This document shows, one piece after another, positions 1 through 10,408 of a stretch of DNA of 64,000 bases. How positions within the stretch are numbered: the first letter of the stretch is position 1; every line of letters begins with the position of its first letter. This stretch comes from Xanthobacteraceae bacterium. Lineage in GTDB: Bacteria > Pseudomonadota > Alphaproteobacteria > Rhizobiales > Xanthobacteraceae. A program made the position numbers and the translations under genes. The notes under the pieces were generated by a model. The model did not search any database and was not told where the DNA came from. It saw only the letters and a list, made by a program, of their open reading frames with translations. The stretch lies in the NCBI GenBank assembly GCA_019635585.1, contig JAHBZE010000001.1:1178001-1242000 (forward strand), written 5' to 3'.

Positions 1-1588
1 CGGTCAGCATCATGTGGCCTTCGCGGATGTACGTGCCGACCACACGCGAGGTGTAGAAGCCGCGCGAGTCTTCCACCACGATCGGCGTCTTCTTGATCGC
101 GCGCACGTAATCGAGCGCGACCGCGACCGCCTTGTCGCCGGTTTCCTTGCCCTTGATGATTTCGACCAGCATCATCTTCTCGACCGGCGAGAAGAAATGG
201 ATGCCGACGAAACGCTTGCGGTCCTTCGACATCTCGGCGAGAGAAGTGATCGGCAACGTCGAAGTGTTGGAGCCGAAGGTCGCGTCGGCACGGATCACGG
301 CATCGACCTTCGCGATCACTTCCGCCTTCACCTTGCGGTCTTCGAACACGGCCTCGACCACGAGGTCGACGTCCTTGATGTCGTTATAATCGGCCGTCGC
401 CTTCACGCGGGCGAGCAGCTTTTCCTTATCGGCTGCCGTCGCGCGGCCCTTCTTGATGCGGCCGTCGATGACGCTCTCGACATGCGCCTTGCCCTTGTCG
501 GCAGACGCCTGATCGCGGTCCACCAGCACGACTTCGATGCCGGCATCGGCGGTGACGTAAGCGATACCCGCGCCCATGAAGCCCGCGCCGAGGACGGCGA
601 CCTTCTTGATGTTGCTCGCCGGAACGCCCGCCGGACGGCGCGCACCCTTGTTCAGTTCCTGCATCGAGATGAAAAGCGAGCGGATCATCGCCGCCGCTTC
701 CTTCGATTGCAGGATATGCGCGAACCAGCGCGACTCGACTTTCAGCGCCAGATCCATCGGCAATTGCAGGCCGTCATAGACGCACTGGAGAATCGCTTTC
801 GCCGCCGGATAGTTGTCGTAGGTCTCGCGGCGCAAAATCGCGTTCGCCGGCGGGAATACCATCATGCCGGCCTTCGAGAATACCGGGCCGCCGGGCAGCT
901 TGAAGCCGTCCACGTCCCAGGGCTGCACGCCTTTGCCACCGTTCTTGATCCAAGCTTTCGCGGTTTCGATCAGCTTGTCCTGCGGGACGATTTCGTCGAC
1001 GAGCTTCATCGACTTTGCCTTGTCGGCACGCAAGGCTTCGCCCTTGAACAGCATCTGGAGTGCGTCCTGCGTCGGCACGATGCGCGGAACGCGCTGCGTG
1101 CCGCCGGCACCCGGGAACAGACCGACCTTCACTTCGGGAAGGCCGAGGCGCAGCTTCGGATTGTCGCTCACCACGCGATGATGACAGGCAAGCGCAAGCT
1201 CGAACGCGCCGCCCATCGCGGTACCGTTCACCGCTGCGACCCACGGCTTGCCGGAGGTTTCCAGCTTGCGATAGGTGCGCGACATGCCGCTCGACTGCTC
1301 AAGCAGGAATTTGTTCGCGGCTTCTTCGCCCTTTTCCTTCACGAGTTTCTTGAAGGTATCGCCCATCGTCTCGAGCATGGTGAGATCGGCGCCGCCCGAG
1401 AAAGTGTCCTTCCCCGAAGTGACGACCACGCCCTTCACCTTTGCATCGGCCGAAAGTTTATCGACGATGTCGGTGAGCTCGGTCATGACGTCGGCCGAGA
1501 ACACGTTCATCGAACGGTCCGGCATGTTCCAGGTGACGAGCGCAATGCCGTCGCCGTCCATGTCCAGCGTGAAATTCTTGTAGGCCAT
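1..1588 (-). CDS. 3-hydroxyacyl-CoA dehydrogenase/enoyl-CoA hydratase, FadJ/FadB type (partial)
   Basis: This is the bifunctional alpha subunit of fatty-acid beta-oxidation. It hydrates enoyl-CoA and oxidises 3-hydroxyacyl-CoA with NAD. The start ATG at 1588 follows a GGGAGGAAAC ribosome site. About 529 codons are visible and the C-terminus lies beyond the window's left edge. Residues 1-290 form the crotonase domain, with the oxyanion-hole region around VNGTAMGG and the [16 protein letters not shown] stretch. The NAD-binding Rossmann domain follows, with [15 protein letters not shown] near residue 335. It lies directly downstream of the thiolase and acyl-CoA dehydrogenase genes on the same strand, so it is the third enzyme of a complete beta-oxidation operon. 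The long ORF on the opposite strand is its shadow. Confidence 0.93.
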   Translation of the reverse strand, partial: MAYKNFTLDMDGDGIALVTWNMPDRSMNVFSADVMTELTDIVDKLSADAKVKGVVVTSGKDTFSGGADLTMLETMGDTFKKLVKEKGEEAANKFLLEQSSGMSRTYRKLETSGKPWVAAVNGTAMGGAFELALACHHRVVSDNPKLRLGLPEVKVGLFPGAGGTQRVPRIVPTQDALQMLFKGEALRADKAKSMKLVDEIVPQDKLIETAKAWIKNGGKGVQPWDVDGFKLPGGPVFSKAGMMVFPPANAILRRETYDNYPAAKAILQCVYDGLQLPMDLALKVESRWFAHILQSKEAAAMIRSLFISMQELNKGARRPAGVPASNIKKVAVLGAGFMGAGIAYVTADAGIEVVLVDRDQASADKGKAHVESVIDGRIKKGRATAADKEKLLARVKATADYNDIKDVDLVVEAVFEDRKVKAEVIAKVDAVIRADATFGSNTSTLPITSLAEMSKDRKRFVGIHFFSPVEKMMLVEIIKGKETGDKAVAVALDYVRAIKKTPIVVEDSRGFYTSRVVGTYIREGHMMLT

Positions 1589-1630
1589 AGTTTCCTCCCG
1601 TCGCTTTCCGTTATGCGCGGATAAGCGCGA

Positions 1631-2839
1631 TCAAACGCGTTCGATGATGGTTGCGGTGCCCATGCCGGCGCCGATGCAGAGCGTGACGAGTGCCGTCGAC
1701 TTGCCGGTGCGCTCCAGTTCGTCGAGCACGGTGCCGAAGATCATCGCGCCGGTGGCGCCTAAGGGGTGACCCATGGCGATGGCACCGCCGCAGACGTTGA
1801 TCTTTTCGCGCGGGATGTTGAAGGCCTGCATGTAGCGCAGCACCACGGAAGCAAACGCTTCATTGAGTTCGAAGAGGTCGATGTCGTTCACCGTCATCTT
1901 CGCTTTCTTCAGCAACTTCTCCGTCACATCGACCGGGCCGGTCAGCATGATCGCGGGCTCCGAGCCGATATTCGCAAACGCACGAATGCGCGCGCGCGGC
2001 TTCAAGCCCGCCTTCTTGCCGGCTTCGGCATTGCCGATCAGCACGGCCGCCGCGCCATCGACGATGCCGGACGAATTGCCGGCGTGATGAACGTAGTTGA
2101 TCGCTTCGACTTCCGGATGCGCCTGGATCGCAACGGCCGCGAAGCCGCCGAACTCACCCATCTGCGGGAACGAGGGCTTCAGCTGCGCGAGCGACTGCAT
2201 GTTGGTGTCGGGGCGCATGTGCTCGTCGTGATCGAGGATGGTGATGCCGTTGACGTCCTTCACCGGCACGATGGATTTCTTGAAGCGGCCTTCCTTCCAG
2301 CTCTGCGCCGCAAGCTTCTGGCTTTCGACCGAATACTGATCGACGTCGTCACGCGAGAAGCCGTACTTCGTCGCAATCAGATCGGCCGAGACGCCCTGCG
2401 GCATGAAGTAGGACTTCACCGCGATCTGTGGATCCATCGGCCAGGCGCCGCCCGACGCACCCATGCCGACGCGCGACATCGCCTCGACGCCGCCGCCAAT
2501 CGTCATGTCGTGCTGGCCGGACATGACCTGCGCGGCTGCGAAGTTCACCGCGTCGAGACCGGATGCACAGAAGCGATTGATCTGCACGCCCGGCACGTGA
2601 TTGCCGTAGTCGGCGTTCAGCGCCGCGGCGCGTGCGATGTCGGAGCCGGCTTCGGCCACCGGATCGACGCAGCCGAGCACGACGTCGTCAACCAAGTGCG
2701 TGTCGAGATTGTTGCGCTCCTTGATCGCGCGGAGCGCGGTGGTCGCGAGCGAAAGCGTCGAGACTTCGTGGAGCGAACCGTCCTTCTTACCGCGGCCACG
2801 CGGGGTACGGACTGCGTCGTAAACGAATGCTTCGGTCAT
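1631..2839 (-). CDS. acetyl-CoA C-acyltransferase (thiolase)
   Basis: A thiolase of 402 residues, the usual length. It cleaves 3-ketoacyl-CoA to acetyl-CoA and a shortened acyl-CoA. The start is placed at [15 protein letters not shown] because GGGAGACGCC lies just upstream; an ORF extension of seven codons has no such signal. The active-site cysteine sits in the [11 protein letters not shown] segment. The C-terminal catalytic motifs are [14 protein letters not shown] and CIGAGMG. It lies between the acyl-CoA dehydrogenase and the FadJ-type gene, all on the minus strand with short gaps. The best fit is FadA-type degradative thiolase rather than a biosynthetic PhbA, because of the operon. Confidence 0.93.
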   Translation of the reverse strand: MTEAFVYDAVRTPRGRGKKDGSLHEVSTLSLATTALRAIKERNNLDTHLVDDVVLGCVDPVAEAGSDIARAAALNADYGNHVPGVQINRFCASGLDAVNFAAAQVMSGQHDMTIGGGVEAMSRVGMGASGGAWPMDPQIAVKSYFMPQGVSADLIATKYGFSRDDVDQYSVESQKLAAQSWKEGRFKKSIVPVKDVNGITILDHDEHMRPDTNMQSLAQLKPSFPQMGEFGGFAAVAIQAHPEVEAINYVHHAGNSSGIVDGAAAVLIGNAEAGKKAGLKPRARIRAFANIGSEPAIMLTGPVDVTEKLLKKAKMTVNDIDLFELNEAFASVVLRYMQAFNIPREKINVCGGAIAMGHPLGATGAMIFGTVLDELERTGKSTALVTLCIGAGMGTATIIERV

Positions 2840-2870
2840 TGGCGTCTCCCGTTTTTCCAACCGTCAAGCG

Positions 2871-4661
2871 TCAGAACGCTTCGGCGGGCATATCCATCAA
2901 ATTGTCGGCGCCGGACTGGATGCGCTTCAGGTGCGCGCCGGTTTCCGGCAACATTCTCTCGACGAAGAACTTCGCGGTCAGAAGCTTCGCGTCCATCGCC
3001 GGCGCGGAGCCATTGCCGTTCTTCTTTGCGAGCGCGGTCTTCGCCATCTGCGCCCACATATAACCCAGCGCCACCAGCCCGAAGAGGTGCATGTAATCAT
3101 AGGAGCCTGCACCGGCATTGTCGGGCCGCTTCATGGCGTTCTGCATGAACCACATGGTCGCGCCCTGAAGATGCTTCAAGCTCTCTCCGAGCGGCGCAAC
3201 GAAGGGTTTCATCTTCTCGTCGGCTTCGTTTTCCTTCACAAAACCAGAGACTTCGTTGAAGAATGCAGTAATCGCGCGTCCCCCATCCTTTGGCAGCTTA
3301 CGTCCGACGAGGTCGAGCGCCTGAATGCCGTTCGCGCCTTCATAGATCATGGCGATGCGTGCGTCGCGGACGAACTGTTCCATGCCGTGCTCGGCGATGT
3401 AACCGTGGCCGCCGAAGACCTGCTGCGCCATCACCGCGTTCTGGAAACCGAGATCGGTCATCACGCCTTTGAGGATCGGTGTCAGAATGCCCATATAGTC
3501 GTCGGCGATCTGCTTGGTCTTTTCGTCCGGCGAGCGCGAGAGCAAATCGGCCTGCAACGCGATCCAGATCATCAGCGCGCGGCCGCCTTCGTTGACCGCC
3601 TTCATCGTCATCAGATTCCGGCGGATGTCGGGGTGCACGATGATCGGATCGGCCGGCTTGTCGGGCGCCTTCACGCCAGCGATGGAGCGGCCCTGCAAGC
3701 GGTCCTTCGCGTAAATCACCGCGTTCTGGTAGGCGACTTCGCCCTGCGCGAGACCCTGAATGCCGACACCGAGACGCGCGTCGTTCATCATCACGAACAT
3801 CGCAGGCAGGCCGCGGTTTTCCTCGCCGACCAGCCAGCCAGTCGCGCCGTCATAATTCATGACGCAGGTGGAATTGCCATGAATGCCCATCTTGTGCTCG
3901 ATCGAGCCGCAGATCAGCGCATTGCGTTCGCCGACGCCGCCGTCTTTCGTCGGAATGAATTTCGGCACCACGAACAGCGAAATGCCCTTCACGCCTTCCG
4001 GCGCGCCTTCGATGCGCGCAAGCACGAGATGCACGATGTTCTCGGCCATGTCGTGCTCGCCGGCGGAAATGAAAATCTTGGTGCCGGTGATCTTGTAGGA
4101 GCCGTCCGGCTGCTTCGCAGCCTTGGTCTTGATGAGACCGAGATCGGTGCCGCAATGCGGCTCCGTAAGATTCATCGTGCCGGTCCACTGGCCGCCGATC
4201 ATCTTGGGCAGATAAATGTCGCGCAGTTCCTCGGTGCCGTGTGTGCGAAGTGCGCGCACCGCGCCGAGCGTCAGGCCCGGATACATTGAGAAGGCCATGT
4301 TCGAACTGCAAAGATATTCGTTCATGGCCGCGCCGATCACGAAAGGCAGCCCCTGCCCGCCGTACTTCTCGTCGGCTGACAAACCGATCCAGCCGCCGTC
4401 GGCCATCTGCTTGTAGGCTTCCTTGAAGCCGGTCGGCGTCGTCACCGAGCCGTCGGCCGCGCGCTTGCAGCCTTCGCGGTCGCCGACCTGATTGAGCGGC
4501 GCCAGCACCTCTTCGCAGAATTTTCCGCCTTCGGAGAGCACTGCTTCGATGGTGTCAGGGGTCGCGTCTGCGAAGCCCGGCAGATTGTCGTAGCGCGCGA
4601 TATTGAAGACGTCGCGCAGCAGAAACATTGTGTCTTCGACGGGGGCTTTGTAGCTCGGCAT
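2871..4661 (-). CDS. acyl-CoA dehydrogenase with C-terminal extension (DmdC/FadE-like)
   Basis: An FAD-dependent acyl-CoA dehydrogenase of 596 residues. That is longer than the roughly 380-400 of the classical family and matches the group with an extra C-terminal helical domain, which includes 3-methylmercaptopropionyl-CoA dehydrogenase DmdC and many proteobacterial beta-oxidation enzymes. The mid region holds NLTEPHCGTDLG for FAD binding and the glutamate-bearing IAMIYEGANGIQALDLVGRKL near residue 435. The start ATG follows CCGGAGCG. It is the first enzyme gene after the merR regulator and is likely co-transcribed with the thiolase and FadJ-type genes. The substrate chain length cannot be told from sequence. 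Confidence 0.92.
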   Translation of the reverse strand: MPSYKAPVEDTMFLLRDVFNIARYDNLPGFADATPDTIEAVLSEGGKFCEEVLAPLNQVGDREGCKRAADGSVTTPTGFKEAYKQMADGGWIGLSADEKYGGQGLPFVIGAAMNEYLCSSNMAFSMYPGLTLGAVRALRTHGTEELRDIYLPKMIGGQWTGTMNLTEPHCGTDLGLIKTKAAKQPDGSYKITGTKIFISAGEHDMAENIVHLVLARIEGAPEGVKGISLFVVPKFIPTKDGGVGERNALICGSIEHKMGIHGNSTCVMNYDGATGWLVGEENRGLPAMFVMMNDARLGVGIQGLAQGEVAYQNAVIYAKDRLQGRSIAGVKAPDKPADPIIVHPDIRRNLMTMKAVNEGGRALMIWIALQADLLSRSPDEKTKQIADDYMGILTPILKGVMTDLGFQNAVMAQQVFGGHGYIAEHGMEQFVRDARIAMIYEGANGIQALDLVGRKLPKDGGRAITAFFNEVSGFVKENEADEKMKPFVAPLGESLKHLQGATMWFMQNAMKRPDNAGAGSYDYMHLFGLVALGYMWAQMAKTALAKKNGNGSAPAMDAKLLTAKFFVERMLPETGAHLKRIQSGADNLMDMPAEAF

Positions 4662-4691
4662 CTTATCGCTCCGGAATCGCTAGGTTTCGGA

Positions 4692-5180
4692 TTACGCGGA
4701 CGTGCCGCGCTCTTTCAGCATTTCGGCGAGCGACGTGCTCGCGCGCTCCATCGCCTGGATCGCTTCGTCGATCTCGGCACGCTGCTGCTTCAGGCGCTCG
4801 ATGCGTTCGTTGAAGCGCGCGTAGGATACTTTGAGTTGTGTGACGCGGCCATCACCGAGATCGTAGAGATCGAGCATGGAGCGGATCTCTTCGAGCGAGA
4901 AGCCGACCCTTTTGCCCATCAGGACGAGCTTGAGACGCGCGCGGTCGCGGCGGGAATAGAGCCGCTCCTGCCCCTGGCGCTCGGGCGCCAGCAATTCTTT
5001 CTCTTCGTAAAAACGCAACGTGCGCGCCGTGACCTCGAATTCGCGGGCGAGGTCGCGGATCGTGAAGACCTGCTGGTTCGCACGTTCGGGTGCGCCGCTG
5101 TGATGGTCGAATTCGGCCCAGAGGTCGCGGGAATGCGAGTCGGCCGGAACGGCAGCTTCGATTTTCTGAACTTGGCCCAT
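4692..5180 (-). CDS. MerR-family transcriptional regulator of beta-oxidation operon
   Basis: A protein of 162 residues. Its N-terminal winged helix-turn-helix begins near residue 38 with FTIRDLAREFEVTARTLRFYEEK, the MerR signature. A C-terminal coiled coil runs from about residue 115 (RFNERIERLKQQRAEIDEAI). It lacks the conserved cysteines of metal-sensing MerR proteins, which suggests an acyl-CoA or similar ligand. It heads the beta-oxidation operon and a perfect dyad lies 64-79 bases upstream of its start. LiuR-type MerR regulators of branched-chain and fatty acid oxidation show this arrangement; assignment to LiuR itself is inference. Confidence 0.9.
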   Translation of the reverse strand: MGQVQKIEAAVPADSHSRDLWAEFDHHSGAPERANQQVFTIRDLAREFEVTARTLRFYEEKELLAPERQGQERLYSRRDRARLKLVLMGKRVGFSLEEIRSMLDLYDLGDGRVTQLKVSYARFNERIERLKQQRAEIDEAIQAMERASTSLAEMLKERGTSA

Positions 5181-5243
5181 TCTTGTCTCCCTTGGTGTAT
5201 GGCCGGAAAGGGTCGGCCACAGGGTGACGCTAAGGTACCTCAG

Positions 5244-5259
5244 TTGACGTAAACGTCAA
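5244..5259. promoter_or_regulatory. MerR-type operator upstream of beta-oxidation operon
   Basis: The sequence holds a near-perfect dyad TTGACG-TAAA-CGTCAA. It lies between the merR gene (start 5180) and the divergent PodJ-like gene (start 5444). Similar ACGTAAACGT-centred palindromes are known operators of LiuR-like MerR regulators. TTGACG reads as a possible -35 hexamer on the minus strand, so binding would touch the promoter directly. Binding by the adjacent MerR protein is inferred. Confidence 0.7.
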
Positions 5260-5443
5260 GCTAAATCTTAACCTGGAGGACACAGGTCTCCTGCAATCGG
5301 CTGCAGTCCTTAAGGAAATCTGTCCTGGGAAAGGAAAATTAACCCAGCATTTACCGTAACTAACAAGATTTAGGGCGGCGGAGCGGCGCTGCCCGAGACC
5401 CTGACGCACCTCTATTCCAGCGCCCCGAGGATTGGATTTTTTT

Positions 5444-8400
5444 ATGAGCGCAGGTGTGCCCTGGAGCGTCAGCGCGGTGGACCCGGATACCTGGGATGCC
5501 GCCCGCGAAGCCGCACGCCGGGCCGGACTTTCAGTGGGCGAATGGCTGGAGGCTGCGATCCGTGAGAATGCCCGTGGCGGGCACGGCCGGGGGCGCAATC
5601 CGGCCACCAATTTTGACCAGCGGCTCGACGACCTCGCCGAGCAGATCAACATGCTCGCGCGCCGCAACGTTCATGTGCGGCCCGCGCCACAACCGCAACT
5701 GCGCGAAAGTGGCAACGAACAAATCACCGCCTCGATCGACGCGCTCACCGACCGCATCGAACAGATGCTGGAAGGCGTAGAGCGAGCGCAGCGCAGGAAC
5801 GGCAACGATGAGATCAATGCCGCAATCCGCAAACTCGATTCGCGCATCGAATCGATCCTGATTGAGCGTCCGGCGAAAGAGCAGGATTCCGAAGTCGAGA
5901 CCAAGCTCGACGAAATGGCACGCGTTATCTCGCAGATGAGCGAGCGGCTGGAGCGCGAAGTCAGCGCCGCGGCCTATGCGCCGGCCTCGCAACCGATTCC
6001 GACCGCCGACGAACTCGACGCTGCGGTCGCCGAGATCATGGAGCGCCAGTCCATGCTCGACGGCACGCCGATGCGCCGCATGCCGCCGCGCGCGGCGGCT
6101 CCTGTGCAGCCTGCGGCCGCGACGCCGCAGTTCGCCGCCTTCGAGCGCCAGCTCAAGACGATTGCCGACGAAATGCAATCGATCCGCAAATCGAACGCGA
6201 ATGCGCGCAGCATGAGCGCGCCGATTGCCGAACTGCGCCGCGACATTGCCGAACTCGCCCACACCATGGCGGAGCTTGCGCCGCGCCGGACGCTCGAGTC
6301 GCTCGAGCAGACGGTCGAAGCGCTTGCACGCAAAATCGACCGGTCCGCGAATGCAAAGCAGGACACCCGCGCCGCGCAGTCGGTGCTGACCGCGCTCGAG
6401 GAAATCCGCGAGGCGCTCGCGAACGTCCGGCCGCAGGAATCCTTCATCTCGGTCGAAGGCGACCTGAACGCGCTTTCCGACAAACTCGATGTCATCAACG
6501 CGAAAAGCGTGGACGGCACGACCATCGCACGCATCCAGAATCAGGTGCAGGAGGTCCGCGACCTGCTCTCGAACGCGCTCCCGGCCGAAAACCTGCAAGC
6601 CGTGGTCGCGCAAATCGAAACGATTGCGAACAAGGTCGAGCGGGTTTCGTCGCCCGAGGACAGCGGTGTCCGCGACATCGTCTCGAGCCTCGAGCATCGC
6701 ATCGACTCGCTCGCCCACCGCATCGAAATGAACGCGCAAGCGCCATCGCTTGCCCCGCAGAACGACGCGCTCGACCGCATCAATGAACGGCTCGACTCGC
6801 TTCAGTCCGCGCTCGATCGCGCCGAAAACCCGATGGGTCTCGAAGAGACCATGCGCAGCGTGGTCGAGCGGTTGGATGCCTCCGAAGCGAAACTTTCCAA
6901 TCTCGGCGCGATCGAACGCGGCATCACCGACCTTTCGGAGCAGTTCGATAAGGCGCGCGCGAACGCGATGGACGTCGCCGAACGTGCGGCCAAGACCGCG
7001 CTCCGCGAATTGCAGGCGGCGCGCCAGCAGATGCCGCAACAGATCGCAGCGGCCCAGCAGGCCGCGCCCGCCGATATGCCGCCGGCTATGCCTCCGAGCC
7101 AGAAGCCGCTCGCCGGCGAAGCCGTTCCACCGGGACGCATCACCCAAATCGTTTCGCCTGCCGAAACGAACCAGCGCTTCACGCGCACGGCTCCGGTCAC
7201 GGTCCGCTCAAACGACGAATTCGTCGCGACCGACGGCTTGCCCGCCGATCATCCGCTTGAGCCCGGCTCCGGTGCGCCGCGTTCGCGGACTACACCCGTG
7301 CAGCAGCGCATCGCGCAATCCGAAGCTGCGGTCGCCGACATCGCGCCGCGTACCGACGCGAATGCGAAGACTTCCGATTTCATCGCCGCGGCGCGCCGAG
7401 CCGCGCAGGCCGCCGCTGCCGAAACGATTGCCGAAGAAAAGCCGGCGGCAGCCAAGAAAGGCGCGATCGCCGGAATTTTCGCGCGTTCGCGCCGCGCCGT
7501 GCTGCTCGGCCTTGTGGTTGCAATGCTCGGGTTCTCCGCGGTCCGCTTCTTCGACGTAGGCTTGCTCACGAACATCATCGGCAGCCATGAACCGGCGTCT
7601 ACGCCTGCGCCGGTTCCGGACAAGCAAACGCCGCCGGCTGCACCCCAATCCGCTCCGCAAACGCAACAGGACGTGCCGCCGGAAGTAAAACAGCGCTCGA
7701 TGATCCCGGGCATCATCGATCCGATCGGCTCGCTCGCGCCACCGGCAGGCCAGATCATGCCGCAGCAGATGCTTTCGCTTTATGCGCAGCCTGCCGCCGA
7801 TAATCTCACCACGCAGAGCGTCAAGCAGACCCCGCAAAAGTCGCAGCCGCAGTCGGCACAAACGCAGGCTCAGGCCAACGCCGCGACGAATACGGCCCAT
7901 CAGGACGACACCGGCGAACTGCCCGCCAGCATCGGTAACGCCGCGCTGCGCCAGGCGGCACTCCGGGGCGACGCCGACGCCGCCTTCGAAATCGGCGAGC
8001 GCTACCTCAACGGCAAGGGCGTGCTCGTGGACATGACGCAGGCCGTGAAATGGTTCGAGCGTGCGGCCGCGAAGGGCTCTCCGGCCGCCACATTCCGGCT
8101 CGGCATGGCTTACGAGAAGGGCCTCGGGACGCAGAAAGACCGCGCGCGGGCGCGCACAAACTATGTGCTCGCCGCGGAGCGCGGCCACCTGAAGGCCATG
8201 CATAATCTTGCGGTGATGATCGTCGAGGACAGCTCGGTCGCCGGCAAGCAGCCCGACTATGCGAACGCGATCCCGTGGTTCCGCAAGGCCGCCGAGCGCG
8301 GACTTCGCGACAGCCAGTATAATCTCGGGGTGCTTTACGCCCGCGGGCTCGGCGGGCCCGTCAATCTCGCTGAATCCTTCCGCTGGTTCGCACTCGCCGC

Positions 8401-8596
8401 CAATCAGGGCGACAAGGACGCGGCCAAAAAGCGCGACGATGTCGCCTCCCGGCTGGATCAACAGTCGCTCGTTGCGGCCCGGCTTGCGGTCCAGACCTGG
8501 ACCCCGCAACCGTCCGACGAAAGCGTTAACGAGCCGCGCGCGAAGGCCGAGTGGCAGAACGCGTCCGTGATGCCGAAAAAGCAACGAAAGAAGTAA
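5444..8596 (+). CDS. PodJ-like polar localisation protein with Sel1 repeats
   Basis: A large scaffold-type protein of about 1050 residues. The ATG at 5444 is preferred over the in-frame TTG at 5432, which would sit directly against the GAGGA ribosome site. Residues 1-45 carry the conserved head (DPDTWDAAREAARRAGLSVGEWL). A long glutamate/arginine-rich coiled-coil region follows to about residue 560, then a proline/alanine linker, one transmembrane helix near 685-705 (AVLLGLVVAMLGFSAVRFF), a second proline/glutamine-rich linker, and a C-terminal set of Sel1 tetratricopeptide-like repeats (about 830-995). This is the architecture of PodJ/PodJL proteins of Hyphomicrobiales, which organise the cell pole. 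It is divergent from merR. Confidence 0.88.
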   Translation: MSAGVPWSVSAVDPDTWDAAREAARRAGLSVGEWLEAAIRENARGGHGRGRNPATNFDQRLDDLAEQINMLARRNVHVRPAPQPQLRESGNEQITASIDALTDRIEQMLEGVERAQRRNGNDEINAAIRKLDSRIESILIERPAKEQDSEVETKLDEMARVISQMSERLEREVSAAAYAPASQPIPTADELDAAVAEIMERQSMLDGTPMRRMPPRAAAPVQPAAATPQFAAFERQLKTIADEMQSIRKSNANARSMSAPIAELRRDIAELAHTMAELAPRRTLESLEQTVEALARKIDRSANAKQDTRAAQSVLTALEEIREALANVRPQESFISVEGDLNALSDKLDVINAKSVDGTTIARIQNQVQEVRDLLSNALPAENLQAVVAQIETIANKVERVSSPEDSGVRDIVSSLEHRIDSLAHRIEMNAQAPSLAPQNDALDRINERLDSLQSALDRAENPMGLEETMRSVVERLDASEAKLSNLGAIERGITDLSEQFDKARANAMDVAERAAKTALRELQAARQQMPQQIAAAQQAAPADMPPAMPPSQKPLAGEAVPPGRITQIVSPAETNQRFTRTAPVTVRSNDEFVATDGLPADHPLEPGSGAPRSRTTPVQQRIAQSEAAVADIAPRTDANAKTSDFIAAARRAAQAAAAETIAEEKPAAAKKGAIAGIFARSRRAVLLGLVVAMLGFSAVRFFDVGLLTNIIGSHEPASTPAPVPDKQTPPAAPQSAPQTQQDVPPEVKQRSMIPGIIDPIGSLAPPAGQIMPQQMLSLYAQPAADNLTTQSVKQTPQKSQPQSAQTQAQANAATNTAHQDDTGELPASIGNAALRQAALRGDADAAFEIGERYLNGKGVLVDMTQAVKWFERAAAKGSPAATFRLGMAYEKGLGTQKDRARARTNYVLAAERGHLKAMHNLAVMIVEDSSVAGKQPDYANAIPWFRKAAERGLRDSQYNLGVLYARGLGGPVNLAESFRWFALAANQGDKDAAKKRDDVASRLDQQSLVAARLAVQTWTPQPSDESVNEPRAKAEWQNASVMPKKQRKK

Positions 8597-8697
8597 CTCT
8601 TCTCACCGTGCATCATTGACAAGCACGAGCCACGACATGTTGATGCCGTAGTGCTGTCGCTGATGGTGCGGCCACACGAGAGCGTCCGGAAGCCAAA

Positions 8698-9621
8698 TTG
8701 TCGATCTACCTTCCGATAGCCGAACTACCGGTCAATATCTTCCTGATATTCGGGCTGGGGATCGCGGTCGGCTTCATTTCGGGCATGTTCGGCGTCGGCG
8801 GCGGCTTCCTGATGACCCCGATGCTCATTCTGATCGGCATCCCGCCTTCGGTCGCGGTCGCAAGCGTGCCGAGCCATATGGCGGCCTCCTCGCTCACCGG
8901 CACGCTGTCCTACTGGCGCAAGAAACTGGTCGATAGCGGACTCGGGCTCGTGCTCCTTTCCGGCGGCATGCTCGGCACCGCCGCGGGCGTCTGGATCTTC
9001 TCATTGCTGCGGCGGCTCGGGCAGCTCGATCTGATCATCAATCTTTCCTACATCGTGTTGCTGTCGATCATCGGCACGCTGATGATCGTCGAAAGCATCC
9101 GGGCGCTGTGGCGCTCGATGCACGGGCAGGCGCCGGTGCTGCGGCGGCCCGGCACGCATTCCTGGTTTCACGGACTGCCGCTGAAATTTCGCTTCCGGCA
9201 GTCGCGTATCTACGTTTCGGCGATTCCGGTGACCGCGATCGGATTCGGCGTCGGCCTGCTCGGCGCGCTGATGGGCATCGGCGGCGGCTTTCTGCTCGTC
9301 CCGGCCCTCATCTATCTGATGCGCGTGCCGACAGCCGTTTCGGTCGGCACCTCGCTATTCCTGACACTGTTCACGATGCTGGCGGCAACCGTCCTGCACG
9401 CAGTCGAGAACCGCTCGGTCGATGTGGTGCTGTCGCTTTCCTTGATGATCGGCGGCGTGATCGGCGCGCAATCCGGCGCCCGCGCGGGCCAGGCAATCAA
9501 GGCGGAGCAACTCCGGTTTCTGCTCGGTATCCTCGTGATCGCGGTCGCGGCCCGTGTCGGCGTCGATCTTCTGACCAAGCCGCTCGAACTTTTCTCCGTG
9601 ATCCCGACGGAGGCCGGCTGA
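8698..9621 (+). CDS. TauE/SafE (TSUP) family permease
   Basis: A membrane protein of 307 residues with about eight hydrophobic helices. It carries the two family repeats, each marked by a glycine-rich loop: GMFGVGGGFLMTPML near residue 28 and LGALMGIGGGFLLVPAL near residue 187. TSUP members export sulfite, sulfonates or related anions, but the substrate here is not evident. The start is TTG at 8698. Its stop codon overlaps the next gene's ATG by one base, so it is translationally coupled to the TIGR02186 protein. This pairing is common in alphaproteobacteria. Confidence 0.88.
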   Translation: MSIYLPIAELPVNIFLIFGLGIAVGFISGMFGVGGGFLMTPMLILIGIPPSVAVASVPSHMAASSLTGTLSYWRKKLVDSGLGLVLLSGGMLGTAAGVWIFSLLRRLGQLDLIINLSYIVLLSIIGTLMIVESIRALWRSMHGQAPVLRRPGTHSWFHGLPLKFRFRQSRIYVSAIPVTAIGFGVGLLGALMGIGGGFLLVPALIYLMRVPTAVSVGTSLFLTLFTMLAATVLHAVENRSVDVVLSLSLMIGGVIGAQSGARAGQAIKAEQLRFLLGILVIAVAARVGVDLLTKPLELFSVIPTEAG

Positions 9622-10388
9622 TGTTCGCACGGCGGGCCAAGGCGGGAATTGCAATCGCGCTCTTGACGGCGCCGCTGTTCGTGCAGATCGCTCACGCAGA
9701 ACGGCTGGTGACTTCGCTCTCCACCCACCGGGTGCTGATTAGTTCGAACTTCACCGGCACTTCGCTCGTGCTGTTCGCCTCGATCGAAGAGAGCGAAGCT
9801 CCGCGCGACAAGCCGAAGAAATACGACATCGCGATCACCGTGCGCGGTCCGGCGGCGACTTTCGTCACGCGCAAGAAGGACCGGGTGCTCGGTCTGTGGG
9901 TGAACTACGAGTCGCGCAGCTATCCGAATGTGCCTTCCTATCTCGCGGTGCTGACAAACCGGCCGGCGGCGGAATTCGGCCCGCTCGAGTTGCAGACAAA
10001 ATACAAGCTGGGCTTAAGCTTCGCGGCTTTCAGTCCCTCGATCGTCGCGGACGAGGACTTCCGCAATGCCTTGGTGCGCGTGAAAAAGGCCGAAGGTCTT
10101 TTTTATGAAGAAACCAACGCGGTCACCTTCCTGACGCCGACCCTGTTTCGCGCAACGTTGCCGATTCCTGCCACCGCGCCGATCGGTCCTTATGAGGTCG
10201 ATGTGCAGGTCTTCTTCAACGGCGTGTTGGCCGCGCAGCAGATCACGGCGATCGAAGTCGTAAAGACCGGTTTCGAGGCCTACGTCGCACATTCGGCGCG
10301 CGAGAACCGGCTCGACTATGGCCTAGGCGTCGCATTTCTTGCCGTGGTTGTCGGTACGCTCGCCGGTCTGGTATTCAGGCGCAACTGA
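9621..10388 (+). CDS. TIGR02186 family membrane-anchored protein
   Basis: A 255-residue protein with a signal peptide (residues 1-25, ending in AHA) and a single C-terminal transmembrane helix near 230-250 followed by RRN. The body between them is a beta-rich periplasmic domain with the family block VLGLWVNYESRSYPNVPSYLAVLTNRP. The family (TIGR02186, Alph_Pro_TM) is restricted to alphaproteobacteria and its biochemical role is unknown. It is coupled to the upstream TSUP permease and probably works with it at the membrane. Confidence 0.86.
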   Translation: MFARRAKAGIAIALLTAPLFVQIAHAERLVTSLSTHRVLISSNFTGTSLVLFASIEESEAPRDKPKKYDIAITVRGPAATFVTRKKDRVLGLWVNYESRSYPNVPSYLAVLTNRPAAEFGPLELQTKYKLGLSFAAFSPSIVADEDFRNALVRVKKAEGLFYEETNAVTFLTPTLFRATLPIPATAPIGPYEVDVQVFFNGVLAAQQITAIEVVKTGFEAYVAHSARENRLDYGLGVAFLAVVVGTLAGLVFRRN

Positions 10389-10408
10389 CGAACACGGAAG
10401 AGGTCACG

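Noticed and set aside
14-1624. Long plus-strand ORF opposite the FadJ-type gene
   Set aside because: It is an antisense shadow in G+C-rich DNA; the minus strand encodes clear crotonase and NAD-binding motifs.
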